Below, in pieces: positions 51,101 to 59,132 of a DNA stretch of 64,000 nucleotides. The DNA lies in assembly GCF_037861325.1 (NCBI RefSeq), contig NZ_JAFELW010000001.1; one strand, 5' to 3'. Source of the stretch: Riemerella anatipestifer_F (GTDB lineage: Bacteria; Bacteroidota; Bacteroidia; Flavobacteriales; Weeksellaceae). The notes under the pieces were generated by a model. It worked only from the letters and a program-made list of their open reading frames with translations. It did no database searches and had not been told where the DNA came from. Made by a program: the position numbers and the translations under genes. The first letter of the stretch is position 1. Every line of letters begins with the position of its first letter.

Positions 51101-51420
51101 ATGATTTCTGCATCGGTAAAAAGACTATCAATGCAATAAAGTTTCAATTTTTCGAAACATGGCTTAGATCGCATGGTAATTTGAAAAGTCAAGCTGGAGA
51201 CGTTATTGATAAAATAGTGAAACCTGTAATTTCCGATGGGGCATGCCGTTCATTGATTCTGCAAAACAAAGATTTTTATATGGATTTAATAAATACAGCA
51301 GGGGATGATGCTTATGAATTGAAAAAGAGTCTCCGAAACCTCATACAAAAAGATTCAGATCCGCAATTGGTTAAATTTGTCAATTCGATAGATTCAGTAC
51401 CTGAGGTTGAAACCGCGTAA
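48166..51420 (+). CDS. KAP-family P-loop NTPase, 1084 aa (cargo)
   Basis: The N-terminal part is a KAP NTPase: Walker A 'GIEGIWGSGKSNVVKML' (about 60-76) and Walker B 'RKLVLVFDNMDRLP' (about 265-278). Two hydrophobic segments interrupt the domain (about 160-180 and 188-208), the hallmark of KAP proteins, which anchors the domain to the inner membrane. The remaining ~700 residues are helical and unrecognised. The family includes the phage-exclusion protein PifA, so a defence role is possible. There is no known link to conjugation. Base composition is AT-rich, unlike the mob and tra genes. The preceding AAA/DUF4143 gene is 16 bp upstream. Confidence 0.8.
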   Translation: METKLQSKQQYPRFIQNKPCGIDKFDGGSQERLAKTIARHFCQNDSLDEECTLPRIIGIEGIWGSGKSNVVKMLERELSDDYYFFEYDAWGHQEDLQRRSILELLTSKLIDDGILSGNATIKVKGGGTKTVSWSEKLKYLLARKTETVTEKYPLISNGMVAAFLVAVLTPIFTFIAYAVKPTPTTWWFSLLSIIIAALPVLIALCVWKWAYSKDHKYGWSYMLAIYQDKVEKDVCYETLSEDEPTVYEFKTWMQDISDFIKEKGQRKLVLVFDNMDRLPAEKVKELWSSIHTFFADSGFENVWAVIPFDETHLACAFGDETDEQTKQLTKYFINKTFPIVYRVAPPVITDYRSIFNKLFVEAFGETENEAKETINRIFRLVNPNANVREIISYINEMVALKQEWCNEILMINIALFCLKKTDILANPVEQILSGDYLNGIQTIINNDLQTQREIAALVYGVDVEDARQIPLKKYIEGCINGEEDHDINQYAETNKQFDTVLEEVIQCMDNALIDKIIHCLHKLTRKSDVILRVWQRIAQLKLKESIEKQVFPVEYQELLLHLDTESQNHVIAQLYKKIVRFNDFNGGDYFKTLDAIDRFIAQNKLACDFTSLIEAKTVKPNTFIDYIQAANATDAAYRDNATTKAYKYYQVATNSEALDNYLANLLPDNFDHADIVKTLKDNSTYTFPTLLQAITNCIDEQNVNKDNIGAIFTTYRLLASDEERPLPVTLDSTYINQLHSELETDGRNIKESGYYDLVAMQLAHGHSVSLIEGGDIKYVAELMDYYVDHGDLLVNSVGWNIPLLNETLQYMVNHKLGYKLLLSDILPQFEDIKNRIGVTDEVFIEHLAEWNTDLDKYITKNNIKDVIPDASFYDLTTKISNVLTDHINKIAFEALSEISVDTLYAQRTAHTSYYWFVAIKHLLAKIKSLPDNLTEFGKKILMDIASGTQSLNPFPNCFKNIVERLDKRKIKSTVTDIRNDFCIGKKTINAIKFQFFETWLRSHGNLKSQAGDVIDKIVKPVISDGACRSLILQNKDFYMDLINTAGDDAYELKKSLRNLIQKDSDPQLVKFVNSIDSVPEVETA

Positions 51421-51425
51421 GTATT

Positions 51426-51558
51426 TGTCTAACAAGTCCGAATTTTACGATTTTACCCGTCAGAACTGAAGTGCCCCCCAAAAAAATTGTATCCAACTTT
51501 TGGGGGTCACTTCAAACTTCGATAGGGATAATTTTCAATTTTGGGGACTTGTTAGACA
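51426..51558. repeat. nested inverted repeats between KAP gene and mobC
   Basis: Outer arms TGTCTAACAAGTCC (51426-51439) and GGACTTGTTAGACA (51545-51558) are perfect complements; the right arm includes the mobC stop codon. Inner arms TGAAGTGCCCCCCAAAA (about 51467) and TTTTGGGGGTCACTTCA (about 51498) resemble abutted ends of an IS3/IS150-type element. The unit may act as a terminator for the convergent genes or be a trace of the cargo insertion. Confidence 0.6.
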
Positions 51559-53570
51559 GTCTCATTATCTGGTAGCAGTTTACACAGCACCGGATCGTTT
51601 TTGATACGCTCCAGTTCCTCCTGCACAATCTGCTTCACCTCTTCCTTGATGCGCCGGTAGTTCGCCTGCACCGTTTCCTTCATGCGGTCGTTGCCGTCCT
51701 CGTCCGTGAAGTTTGTAATGACGGGAATTTTCTTGTAGGCACTTTCTTCCCGTTTCACCTTTTCGGCATCCACCACAATCTCGCAATGAAAAATCTTCTG
51801 CTCGATACGCTCGTTGAAGTTGTCGGATACAGAACCGACAAACATTCCCTGCGTAAGCCCGGAAATCTTACTCGGTGGAATGAGCGCGTCCATCTGCGTG
51901 TTGATGGAGGTGGAAACATCCTGCCGGTTGATGGAGATGGACTGCCGTTTCTGCAACACCTTACCGAACCGCTCGGAGAGCGTCTTGGCTGTTTCCCCCA
52001 CCACCTGACCGGAGAAAATATTGCCGACAGTGTTCATCACCACTTTCGCCTCTTTGTCCCCGTAGTCACGCACTAACTGGCTGAAATCCTGAAAGCCCAG
52101 ACACACGGCAACCTTGTTGCTTCGGGCGGTAGCTATAAGATTGTCCAACCCTTTGAAGTATATTGTGGGCAACTCGTCGATGATGACCGATGACTTCAGC
52201 ATCCCCTTCTTGTTGATGAGCTTCACGATACGGGAATTATACAGACCGAGTGCCGCACCGTAGATATTCTGACGGTCGGGATTGTTACCCACGCAGAGGA
52301 TTTTCGGCTCTTCGGGATTGTTGATGTCCAGCGTAAACTCGCTGTCTGACATCACCCAGTAGAGCTGCGGTGAAATCATCCTCGAAAGCGGGATTTTTGC
52401 CGACGCTATCTGACCCATGAGCTGCTCCGCAGCCCCTCCAAGCCACGCATCCATGAACGGCGAAAGGTAGTTCTCCAGCTCCGGATAAGAGGTCAGTATC
52501 GGAAATATATCCTCGTAACGGCGGTTCAGAAACTCGATAGCATGGGGAAACGTGCAAAACTTCCCGTTCTGATAGATTTTGAGATACCAGATAATACTGG
52601 CAAACAGAATGATAGGTGACTCCACGAAGAAGTCGCCCTGCTTTTGCACCCACGTTTTATTGAGGTTGAGCATTATTGTGTAGGCACTCTCATAGGCATC
52701 CGTAATATCTTCCATAAAATCCGGGTGAATGGGATTGCACCGATGAGAGCGTCGCGGGTCGTCGAAGTTGATCACATAGAACTTCGGCTTTACCTTGTAG
52801 CCGTCCGGGTGGTTCAGCAAATGGTTGTAGGCAATAGTAGATAGGTCGGGATACTTGAAATCGTAGATGTATTGACTAAAGCCCTTTTCAATCTGTTGCT
52901 TGATAAAATTGTTTACCACGGCATAGGACTTGCCGCTGCCCGGCGTACCCAACACGATGGACGCACGGAAGGGATTAACTACATTGATCCAACCGTTGTT
53001 CCAGCGTTTCCTGTAATAGAAACGTGTCGGCAGATTGACCGAATACTCGCTTTCGATAAGCCTCGTTTCCTGCATGAAACTCTCGTTCTCGTTGTTGAAA
53101 ACATCCTCCATCAAATTGTGTTTCAACAGGCGGCTCATCCACAGACCACCCATCAACAGGCAGACATAGCCCGTTCCAATGGTAAGGACATACAGTCCCG
53201 TCACCGCTTCAAGCGGCAGCGGCAGGGGCAGCAACCACCAGTTCAGGAAAAACAGCACGAACCCGACGGCAAATGCTGTCCAGATTCTCCCCCAAGTGAT
53301 TTTCTCACCCTTGACACCCTTCGTACCCAGACAGGACAAGGCAAGCAAAAGGACGGAAAACAGCTTCGTGTAGAGAATGGAATGGAACAGCCCCGCCGTG
53401 CGGTCGAAGTTCAGAAGGATTTTGTCCACCACGCCGATGTTCACGCCCCACAGCCGGATGGCTTCGTAGCAGAACCAGTACACGTTCATGACCACTAAAA
53501 TGATACTCACGGCACGCAGAAAATCCATGATTTTCGCCAATGCCCTCAAATCGTCTTCTTGTTGTGACAT
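51552..53570 (-). CDS. mobC: MobC coupling protein (VirD4/TraG-type)
   Basis: The 672-residue inner-membrane ATPase links the relaxosome to the mating channel. It begins with the YWFCY segment ('VMNVYWFCYEAIRLW', about 28-42) that defines the Bacteroidota subfamily. Three more hydrophobic stretches follow up to about 150. Walker A is 'LGTPGSGKSYAVV' (about 207-219), Walker B-like 'SSVIIDELPTIYF', and 'VCLGFQDFSQLVRDYG' is a conserved motif of the family. It is the last gene of the mobA-mobB-mobC unit, 30 bp after mobB. Its stop lies in the long inverted repeat next to the cargo genes. Confidence 0.93.
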   Translation of the reverse strand: MSQQEDDLRALAKIMDFLRAVSIILVVMNVYWFCYEAIRLWGVNIGVVDKILLNFDRTAGLFHSILYTKLFSVLLLALSCLGTKGVKGEKITWGRIWTAFAVGFVLFFLNWWLLPLPLPLEAVTGLYVLTIGTGYVCLLMGGLWMSRLLKHNLMEDVFNNENESFMQETRLIESEYSVNLPTRFYYRKRWNNGWINVVNPFRASIVLGTPGSGKSYAVVNNFIKQQIEKGFSQYIYDFKYPDLSTIAYNHLLNHPDGYKVKPKFYVINFDDPRRSHRCNPIHPDFMEDITDAYESAYTIMLNLNKTWVQKQGDFFVESPIILFASIIWYLKIYQNGKFCTFPHAIEFLNRRYEDIFPILTSYPELENYLSPFMDAWLGGAAEQLMGQIASAKIPLSRMISPQLYWVMSDSEFTLDINNPEEPKILCVGNNPDRQNIYGAALGLYNSRIVKLINKKGMLKSSVIIDELPTIYFKGLDNLIATARSNKVAVCLGFQDFSQLVRDYGDKEAKVVMNTVGNIFSGQVVGETAKTLSERFGKVLQKRQSISINRQDVSTSINTQMDALIPPSKISGLTQGMFVGSVSDNFNERIEQKIFHCEIVVDAEKVKREESAYKKIPVITNFTDEDGNDRMKETVQANYRRIKEEVKQIVQEELERIKNDPVLCKLLPDNETV

Positions 53571-53600
53571 ACATTGATTTTTTAATTGTTGATACTCTGA

Positions 53601-54848
53601 TTACATACCCAAGCCCTTGCGTTTTTTCTTCTTTTTGCGCTTCATCGCCCGGATGAAAGCCTCTTCCTCGGCATCTACCGCCGGACCTTCGGGAGTGAGC
53701 AAGCCCATACCGCCCGATATATCTTCACTGTCGTAGGCGGTCTGCCCGTGTGCCTTGTCCGCAGCATCCACAGGGATGGATAGCGGTATCGGCGGTTGTC
53801 CGGCGTATGGCAGGGTGAAGTGTTCCTGCAAGGCATTCGCCGAAAGCTCCTTACCCATGCGCGAACCGTTCAGCACGCATCCCGTGCGGTGGTCGATGAA
53901 GGTAGCCCCATAGATGCGCCCTTCCTCTGTGTAGCGCAGTACGGTGTCGATGCCCTTCTCTTTGAGTTGGGATACAAATTTGTCCTTGTCATAAGTGCCT
54001 TGCAGCACGGAAAGGACGGTGCGTTTCGTCATGTCTGCCAGTTTCCTATCCTTGATTTCCGATTTGGAACGGACAAACTTCTTCTGTACGGCTTCATAGC
54101 CTGCGGACTTCCCGAAAAGCGAGGATTTGAACGGGTTGCCCACCTTGTTACCCTTGTCGTCCGTGACGGAATAGACCAGCCCGTGATACTCCCGTCCGCG
54201 CACGTTGCCCCTCGCTTCCTCCACCGTCATATTATATAAGGAAAGGAGCGCACGGTATTCGCCCATCGTCTGGAAACGGTACTGCCCATTCAGAGCCTTC
54301 ACGGTGTTGCCTACCTGCTTCTTCACATCACCTGCCGATGCGGCCACCTTGCGCAACGGATTATCCAATCTCTGATTTTTACGTTCTGCCGGATGCAATC
54401 CGTACTTCTGTTCCAGTTCCCTGCGGATACGGTCGCTGCGGCGGTAGAGAAAATCCCGGTTGAGCCTTTTCCCGTTCTCGTCCACGTTGACCGTCACGAT
54501 GTGCAGGTGGTGGCGGTCGATGTCCTCGTGCTTGAATACAAGATAAGGCTGGTTTCCGAAACCGAGTTTTTCCAGATACTCGCGGGCGATATTCTGCAAC
54601 TCAATATCGGTCAGCACATCCTCCGGGTGCGGGTTGAGAGAGATATGCACCACCGGCTTCTCGATCTTCATCTGCGGTGGCAGGAAGGTGAGAAAACCCT
54701 CCATCGCCTTGCCTATGTCCACCGTTCCCGAACCGTCATTGTAGATGCGGTTGGTGGTGAGAAGCCGCCCCTGCGCCTCGTTAATCTTCTCCCCGTTGTA
54801 GGCAATCGCGCCGTACAACGAACTTCCTACACTGATTTTTGCGACCAT
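53601..54848 (-). CDS. mobB: MobB relaxase
   Basis: The 415-residue relaxase nicks oriT and stays on the transferred strand. N-terminal 'ISVGSSLYGAIAYNGEKI' is followed by motif III 'HEDIDRHHLHIVTVNVD' (about 106-122) with the His triad for metal binding; a nucleophile Tyr is expected near residues 16-35. The C-terminal third is basic and less conserved, ending in a Lys run ('MKRKKKKKRKGLGM'). The start overlaps the end of mobA by 22 bp, indicating coupled translation. Transfer is expected to begin in the noncoding region upstream of mobA. Confidence 0.92.
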   Translation of the reverse strand: MVAKISVGSSLYGAIAYNGEKINEAQGRLLTTNRIYNDGSGTVDIGKAMEGFLTFLPPQMKIEKPVVHISLNPHPEDVLTDIELQNIAREYLEKLGFGNQPYLVFKHEDIDRHHLHIVTVNVDENGKRLNRDFLYRRSDRIRRELEQKYGLHPAERKNQRLDNPLRKVAASAGDVKKQVGNTVKALNGQYRFQTMGEYRALLSLYNMTVEEARGNVRGREYHGLVYSVTDDKGNKVGNPFKSSLFGKSAGYEAVQKKFVRSKSEIKDRKLADMTKRTVLSVLQGTYDKDKFVSQLKEKGIDTVLRYTEEGRIYGATFIDHRTGCVLNGSRMGKELSANALQEHFTLPYAGQPPIPLSIPVDAADKAHGQTAYDSEDISGGMGLLTPEGPAVDAEEEAFIRAMKRKKKKKRKGLGM

Positions 54849-55255
54849 TTTGCCTCCATTTCCCTTGAAAGTTCCACAATCCGGCGGCTCAGTTTCACGA
54901 GTTCGACGGTGTGTTGCTCTAATTTGTAGAGCAACGCCATCGCCTTTTTCTCTGAAAAATGCAGCCTCAGTTCCTTCACGACTTGGTTGTAATTCGTACC
55001 CACGGCACGGAATTGTGCATGAAAATCCGACAGTTTGGTGTAATAGTCCACCAACGTCTTGTCCACCTTCAGCACCTTGAACGGTTGCCCGAAGAAGTGC
55101 GCTTTGAGGAAAACAGACCGTGCATAGACACCCGATTTTCCGAACATGGCGAGGAAACGGTTGTGTTCCTCCTCGTTGAAACGGACGGTGTACCGGTACA
55201 CCGCCGGATCAAGTTTGGGATTTCTCCCTGATTTGCTTTTCCTTTTCTCTTTCAT
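54827..55255 (-). CDS. mobA: MobA relaxosome accessory protein
   Basis: The 142-residue basic protein has the pattern of plasmid mobilisation accessory proteins (often named MobC in other systems): 'RYTVRFNEEEHNRFLAMFGKSGVYARSVFLKAHFFG' (ribbon-helix-helix-like, about 22-58). It continues with 'YTKLSDFHAQFRAVGTNYNQVVKELRLHFSEKKAMALLYKLEQHTVELVKLSRRIVELSREME'. It would bind oriT and help the relaxase. It is the first gene of the mob operon, and the leader has the AAATCCAAAGTA word in the same orientation. The candidate oriT lies directly upstream. Confidence 0.9.
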   Translation of the reverse strand: MKEKRKSKSGRNPKLDPAVYRYTVRFNEEEHNRFLAMFGKSGVYARSVFLKAHFFGQPFKVLKVDKTLVDYYTKLSDFHAQFRAVGTNYNQVVKELRLHFSEKKAMALLYKLEQHTVELVKLSRRIVELSREMEAKWSQKSV

Positions 55256-55964
55256 ATTACTTTGGATTTAGCGGATTGACGGCATAAGCCGCCGCTTCGG
55301 ATTACAGCACCGCAGTTCTGAAAGGCTTCCCGACTTCGGAGGGAAAGCCCGCCCCCTGCAAGGGCAAGTGCTTTTCGTGGCTGCTCAAAATATTTTGAGC
55401 GGCTGAAAAGACATCTTGCTATGTTCAGGTGAACATAAAAATCCGTCAGGGGACGGATTGGGAAAATACCTTTCAGGACTCCGGGCCGCGCGTCATCGGC
55501 GAACCCTGCTGTCCGGGTGCAAAGTTACGCCCTTAAAGCGGTATCGGACAGATGCTTGACCCGGTCAATGACTGCCAACCGGCGCAACGTGCCGCCACTT
55601 GCCGGAGAAGTGATACAGGTTCCAAAATATACTTGTTTATTTGCAGCATGATTCAAGAAACGAACGATTTGAAGATATGATAAACGGAACATTCAAATAC
55701 CCGGAAATCCGCTTCTTCGGATACTTGCCGAAACGGATACCCGAACCGTCGGAAACCCGGTTCTCCGACAATTCGGTGACGTATGGATTCAATGACTTCA
55801 TGACGCAATGTCGTCAATCACCATTTGTCCGACGCACCGCTTCACCACAGAACCGGATACGCGACGACCCGCCTGCGTGTGTAGTCACGGAAGCGGATGG
55901 TGCGACAGCCAAATCCGTATGGAAACAGAAAAACAAATCATCAACAATTAAAATAAATGGAACT
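55256..55964. other. candidate oriT/control region between mobA and traA
   Basis: This is a 709-bp stretch without a convincing gene, between divergent mobA and traA. Dyads cluster at 55323-55349 (GGCTTCCC / GGGAAAGCC), 55371-55410 (CTTTTC / GAAAAG around the perfect 18-bp GCTCAAAATATTTTGAGC, 55383-55400), 55421-55436 (ATGTTCAGGTGAACAT) and 55440-55459 (AATCCGTC / GACGGATT). A GC-rich run at about 55348-55370 (CCCCCTGCAAGGGCAAGTGC) resembles sequences near nick sites of other Bacteroides elements. The frame of traA is open back to 55641 (108 codons), but no family match is evident there. Confidence 0.6.
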
Positions 55965-56726
55965 ATGAGTAAGGAAATCTTCGTTGCATTCGCAACACAG
56001 AAAGGTGGCATCGGCAAATCCACTGTCACGGCACTTGCCGCCAGCTACCTGCACAACGTGAAAGGCTACAATGTCGCCGTCGTGGACTGCGACGACCCGC
56101 AGCACAGCATCCACGGGCTGCGCGAACACGAAATGGGGCTTATCGACAGCAGCACCTACTTCAAGGCTCTCGCTTGCGACCATTTCCGCCGGATCAAAAA
56201 GAACGCCTACACCATCGTCAAAAGCAATGCGGTGAACGCCCTCGACGATGCCGAGAGGATGATTGCCACTGAGGACGTGAAACCCGACGTGGTGTTCTTC
56301 GACATGCCCGGCACACTCCGAAGCAACGGCGTGATAAAGACGCTCTCGCAGATGGACTACATTTTCACTCCGCTGAGTGCCGACCGCTTTGTCGTGGAGA
56401 GTACCCTGAAATTCGTCACGATGTTCCGCGACAGGCTGATGACTACCGGACAGGCGAAAACAAAGGGGCTGCATCTGTTCTGGACGATGGTGGACGGCAG
56501 GGAGAGGAACGACTTGTACGGCATCTACGAGGAAGTGATAGCCGAAATGGGCTTTCCGGTACTTTCCACCCGCTTGCCCGACAGCAAGAAGTTCCGCCGT
56601 GACCTTTCGGAAGAGCGCAAGAGCGTTTTCCGCTCCACCATCTTCCCGATGGACACGGCACTGCTGAAAGGGAGTGGCATCCGGGAGTTTTCCGAAGAGA
56701 TAAGCGACATCATCAGACCGCAGTGA
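55965..56726 (+). CDS. traA: TraA, ParA-type ATPase
   Basis: The 253-residue protein starts at ATG 55965 ('MSKEIFVAFATQKGGIGKSTVTALAAS'). The deviant Walker A 'TQKGGIGKST' (about 11-20) with signature Lys and 'VAVVDCDDPQHS' (Walker A' region) mark the ParA/MinD class. Walker B is 'DVVFFDMPGTL'. In CTnDOT-type elements TraA heads the tra operon; its role may be partition or positioning of the transfer apparatus, which is not settled. traB follows after 2 bp. The frame upstream to 55641 shows no ParA similarity, so the shorter start is preferred. Confidence 0.9.
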   Translation: MSKEIFVAFATQKGGIGKSTVTALAASYLHNVKGYNVAVVDCDDPQHSIHGLREHEMGLIDSSTYFKALACDHFRRIKKNAYTIVKSNAVNALDDAERMIATEDVKPDVVFFDMPGTLRSNGVIKTLSQMDYIFTPLSADRFVVESTLKFVTMFRDRLMTTGQAKTKGLHLFWTMVDGRERNDLYGIYEEVIAEMGFPVLSTRLPDSKKFRRDLSEERKSVFRSTIFPMDTALLKGSGIREFSEEISDIIRPQ

Positions 56727-56728
56727 GC

Positions 56729-57169
56729 ATGGGCAGCAGGAAAGTGAACACGGAAGGCATCGACGAGGAACTGCTGTTAGCCTCCATCGGGCGGCGCACA
56801 CAGGACGGGACACTGCGCCCCGCACAGGAAGTACCCGCAGCTGCACCGACCGAAGAGGACACCGCCGCACCGGAACCATCTCCTGTGCAACCCGTAACAC
56901 GGGAAAAAGCGCAGAGGGAAAGTGGACGCCGGAAAAGGCAGGACGAGGACTACAACGAGCTATTCCTGCGCCGCAACGAGATAAAGACCCGCCAATGTGT
57001 CTATATCAGCCGTGACGTCCACGGCAAGATCCTCAGAATCGTGAACGACATCGCCGGAGGGGAAATCTCAGTAGGCGGATATGTGGATACCGTGCTGCGC
57101 CAGCATCTGGAACAGCACAAGGAGAGAATCAACGAACTGTACAAGAAACAACGTGAAGATCTGATTTGA
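56729..57169 (+). CDS. traB: TraB, DUF3408 protein
   Basis: The 146-residue protein starts at ATG 56729, two codons after an in-frame GTG. The first ~85 residues are a polar, Ala/Pro/Glu-rich region. The C-terminal ~60 residues ('KTRQCVYISRDVHGKILRIVNDIAGGEISVGGYVDTVLRQHLEQHKERINELY') are the DUF3408 domain, likely a ribbon-helix-helix fold. Such proteins accompany TraA as the DNA-binding partner of a ParA-like pair (by analogy). The C-terminal domain is paralogous to that of the next gene. Confidence 0.8.
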   Translation: MGSRKVNTEGIDEELLLASIGRRTQDGTLRPAQEVPAAAPTEEDTAAPEPSPVQPVTREKAQRESGRRKRQDEDYNELFLRRNEIKTRQCVYISRDVHGKILRIVNDIAGGEISVGGYVDTVLRQHLEQHKERINELYKKQREDLI

Positions 57170-57171
57170 AA

Positions 57172-57525
57172 ATGGAAAAAGAAATGACACCGAATGAAAA
57201 AAGACCACAGCAAGACTGCGGAGGTATGTTTACCCAAGTGCAGGCGAGTGTGGAAATACTGTCGCCTGTCCCGGTAAGCGGCAAATGCAGTGAGAAGGAC
57301 TATGAACGCCTGTTCATCCGCGACCCGGAAGTAAAGGCACGTGAGGGGAAGATGGCGTATGTGCGCCCGGAGTACCACGAGCGTATCATGCGTATCACCC
57401 GTGTAATCGGGCATGACCGGCTTACGCTGTCCGCTTACATCGACCATGTGCTGACGCACCACTTCAACCAGTGCGAAGATGCGATAAAGAGCCTTTATGC
57501 CCGAAATTACAATTCAGTATTCTAA
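57172..57525 (+). CDS. traC: TraC, second DUF3408 protein
   Basis: The 117-residue protein starts at ATG 57172, 2 bp after traB. After ~45 variable residues it has 'CSEKDYERLFIRDPEVKAREGKMAYVRPEYHERIMRITRVIGHDRLTLSAYIDHVLTHHFNQCEDAIKSLYARN', the same DUF3408 layout as TraB. The two probably arose by tandem duplication and may form heteromers. The name follows CTnDOT gene order. The function in transfer is unknown. Confidence 0.75.
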   Translation: MEKEMTPNEKRPQQDCGGMFTQVQASVEILSPVPVSGKCSEKDYERLFIRDPEVKAREGKMAYVRPEYHERIMRITRVIGHDRLTLSAYIDHVLTHHFNQCEDAIKSLYARNYNSVF

Positions 57526-57541
57526 CCAAAAACGGAAGGAT

Positions 57542-58270
57542 ATGAATTACACAATCAGCATGACAGACATTCTGCTGGCGGTATCGGTCGGCTGCAACCT
57601 CTGGTTCCTGTTCCTGCTCCTTTACGAGCGCATCATGGACACGCGGATTGTCCGCTTCTTCAAGGGCATTGTCGGATTATGGCGGTCACTGGACGGGAAT
57701 GAGGCTAAACGCATAGCGGCACACGAGGAAGTCCCTGCGGAAAAGGCGGACATCATCGGCAAGAGCCGTTTCAGGATGGCATCCACCCGGACAACCGCTG
57801 CCATACCGACGCAAGAAGCCGCCACTATTGAAAAAGGCATTGAGCTGTCGGAGGAAGAGGCTACTTTTGACGACGGAAAAACGGGAAACGCATCCCGCCC
57901 GGCACAAGTCCCGGAGGAAAAACTCGATGAGACCTTCACGAGCATACCGCCGGAGGAACTGGGATACGGGGACGACGAACCGGAAGAGGACGCCTCGGAC
58001 ACGCCACGGGCTTCGGGCAGCAGCTTTGACGAGATTGACGACGCCTGCAAGACCGCCAAAAACCCGGACGCGACACAGGCGGAACGTGAAAAGGCGGCTA
58101 AGGTGTTCACCGACATGGAGGGCACGGAGTTGTACGAGAAAATGATGGAAGGCTCTTCGGAGATAGGCATCCGCATCAAGGGGCTTATCGAGATTCGGCT
58201 GAAGAAATCTGAAAAGGAGTTCGTCGTGCCGGACAACATCGAGGAGTTCGACATTCGCAACTATGTATGA
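57542..58270 (+). CDS. traD: TraD-like membrane-anchored protein
   Basis: The 242-residue protein starts at ATG 57542 ('MNYTISMTDILLAVSVGCNLWFLFLLLYERIMD'); a longer frame from 57497 overlaps traC. One N-terminal membrane helix (about 8-28) anchors a long acidic domain ('EEATFDDGKTGNASRPAQVPEEKLDETFTSIPPEELGYGDDEPEEDASDTPRASGSSFDEIDDACKTAKNPDATQAEREKAAKVFTDMEGTELYEKMMEG'). No enzyme motif. Identity as TraD rests on order and length. The following 201 bp (58271-58471) hold no credible gene. Confidence 0.7.
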   Translation: MNYTISMTDILLAVSVGCNLWFLFLLLYERIMDTRIVRFFKGIVGLWRSLDGNEAKRIAAHEEVPAEKADIIGKSRFRMASTRTTAAIPTQEAATIEKGIELSEEEATFDDGKTGNASRPAQVPEEKLDETFTSIPPEELGYGDDEPEEDASDTPRASGSSFDEIDDACKTAKNPDATQAEREKAAKVFTDMEGTELYEKMMEGSSEIGIRIKGLIEIRLKKSEKEFVVPDNIEEFDIRNYV

Positions 58271-58471
58271 CAACAATAAAAGAAATGAACATGAAAGAAT
58301 GACATCAACCCACGCGGCGAGGAAACGCAAGGCGCATCCCCATCCGCAACGGACACGCCCACGTCCGTGGAAACAAACGGGCATCCACTAAAACCAAAGT
58401 AAAGAAACAAAGTATCAACCGCCCGACAAAGGACCATCCACCCTTTTGACGGCAAAAAACAAGAACAGTTT

Positions 58472-58789
58472 ATGAACAAGAACATCTTGAAAAACAGAAA
58501 AGCAATCCTCTCCGCGGCACTTGTCATCGCCGCAACCGCCTCCGCTTTCGCGCAGGGAAACGGCATCGCGGGCATCAACGAAGCCACCTCTATGGTGAGT
58601 TCTTATTTCGACCCCGGAACTAAACTGATATACGCCATCGGTGCAGTCGTCGGGCTTATCGGGGGCGTAAAAGTGTACGGCAAGTTTTCATCGGGCGACC
58701 CCGACACCAGCAAGACAGCCGCCTCGTGGTTCGGCGCGTGCATCTTCCTGATTGTTGCCGCCACCATCCTGCGCTCATTCTTCCTTTAA
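58472..58789 (+). CDS. traE: TraE, DUF4134 (VirB2-like pilin candidate)
   Basis: The 105-residue protein has a signal sequence ('KAILSAALVIAATASAFAQ') and two membrane helices ('LIYAIGAVVGLIGGVKVYG' about 52-70; 'WFGACIFLIVAATILRSFF' about 86-104) separated by a short loop. Size and topology resemble VirB2-type pilins. DUF4134 is the family of TraE in CTnDOT-type elements. It sits directly before traF, as expected for the VirB2-VirB3-VirB4 order. The pilin role is inferred. Confidence 0.88.
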   Translation: MNKNILKNRKAILSAALVIAATASAFAQGNGIAGINEATSMVSSYFDPGTKLIYAIGAVVGLIGGVKVYGKFSSGDPDTSKTAASWFGACIFLIVAATILRSFFL

Positions 58790-58799
58790 TAAATAATGT

Positions 58800-59132
58800 A
58801 TGGCTGAATACCCAATCAACAAGGGTATCGGCCGTCCGGTAGAGTTCAAGGGCTTGAAGGCACAGTACCTCTTCATCTTCTGCGGAGGTCTGCTGGCTCT
58901 CTTCGTCCTGTTCGTCATCCTCTACATGGTCGGTATCGACCAGTGGATATGTATCGGCTTCGGCGCGGCATCGTCCTCCCTCCTTGTATGGCAGACCTTC
59001 GCGCTGAACGCCCGGTACGGTGAACACGGGCTGATGAAATTAGGAGCGGCACGGAGCCATCCCCGATACCTTATCAACCGGCGGCGGATAACCCGTCTGT
59101 TCAAACGACAACGAAAGGAAGAAAGACAATGA
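58800..59132 (+). CDS. traF: TraF, DUF4133 (VirB3-like)
   Basis: The 110-residue inner-membrane protein begins 'MAEYPINKGIGRPVEFKGLKAQYL' and has two adjacent hydrophobic segments (about 23-45 'LFIFCGGLLALFVLFVILYMV' and 50-68 'WICIGFGAASSSLLVWQTFAL'). A basic C-terminus follows. DUF4133 is the VirB3-like component of Bacteroidota conjugation systems. The gene overlaps traG by 4 bp (ATGA), a strong sign of coupled synthesis with the ATPase. Confidence 0.9.
   Translation: MAEYPINKGIGRPVEFKGLKAQYLFIFCGGLLALFVLFVILYMVGIDQWICIGFGAASSSLLVWQTFALNARYGEHGLMKLGAARSHPRYLINRRRITRLFKRQRKEERQ

Noticed and set aside
58271..58471. Small gene between traD and traE (30 codons from about 58301)
   Set aside because: Short basic frame with no family resemblance and no leader; more likely noncoding.
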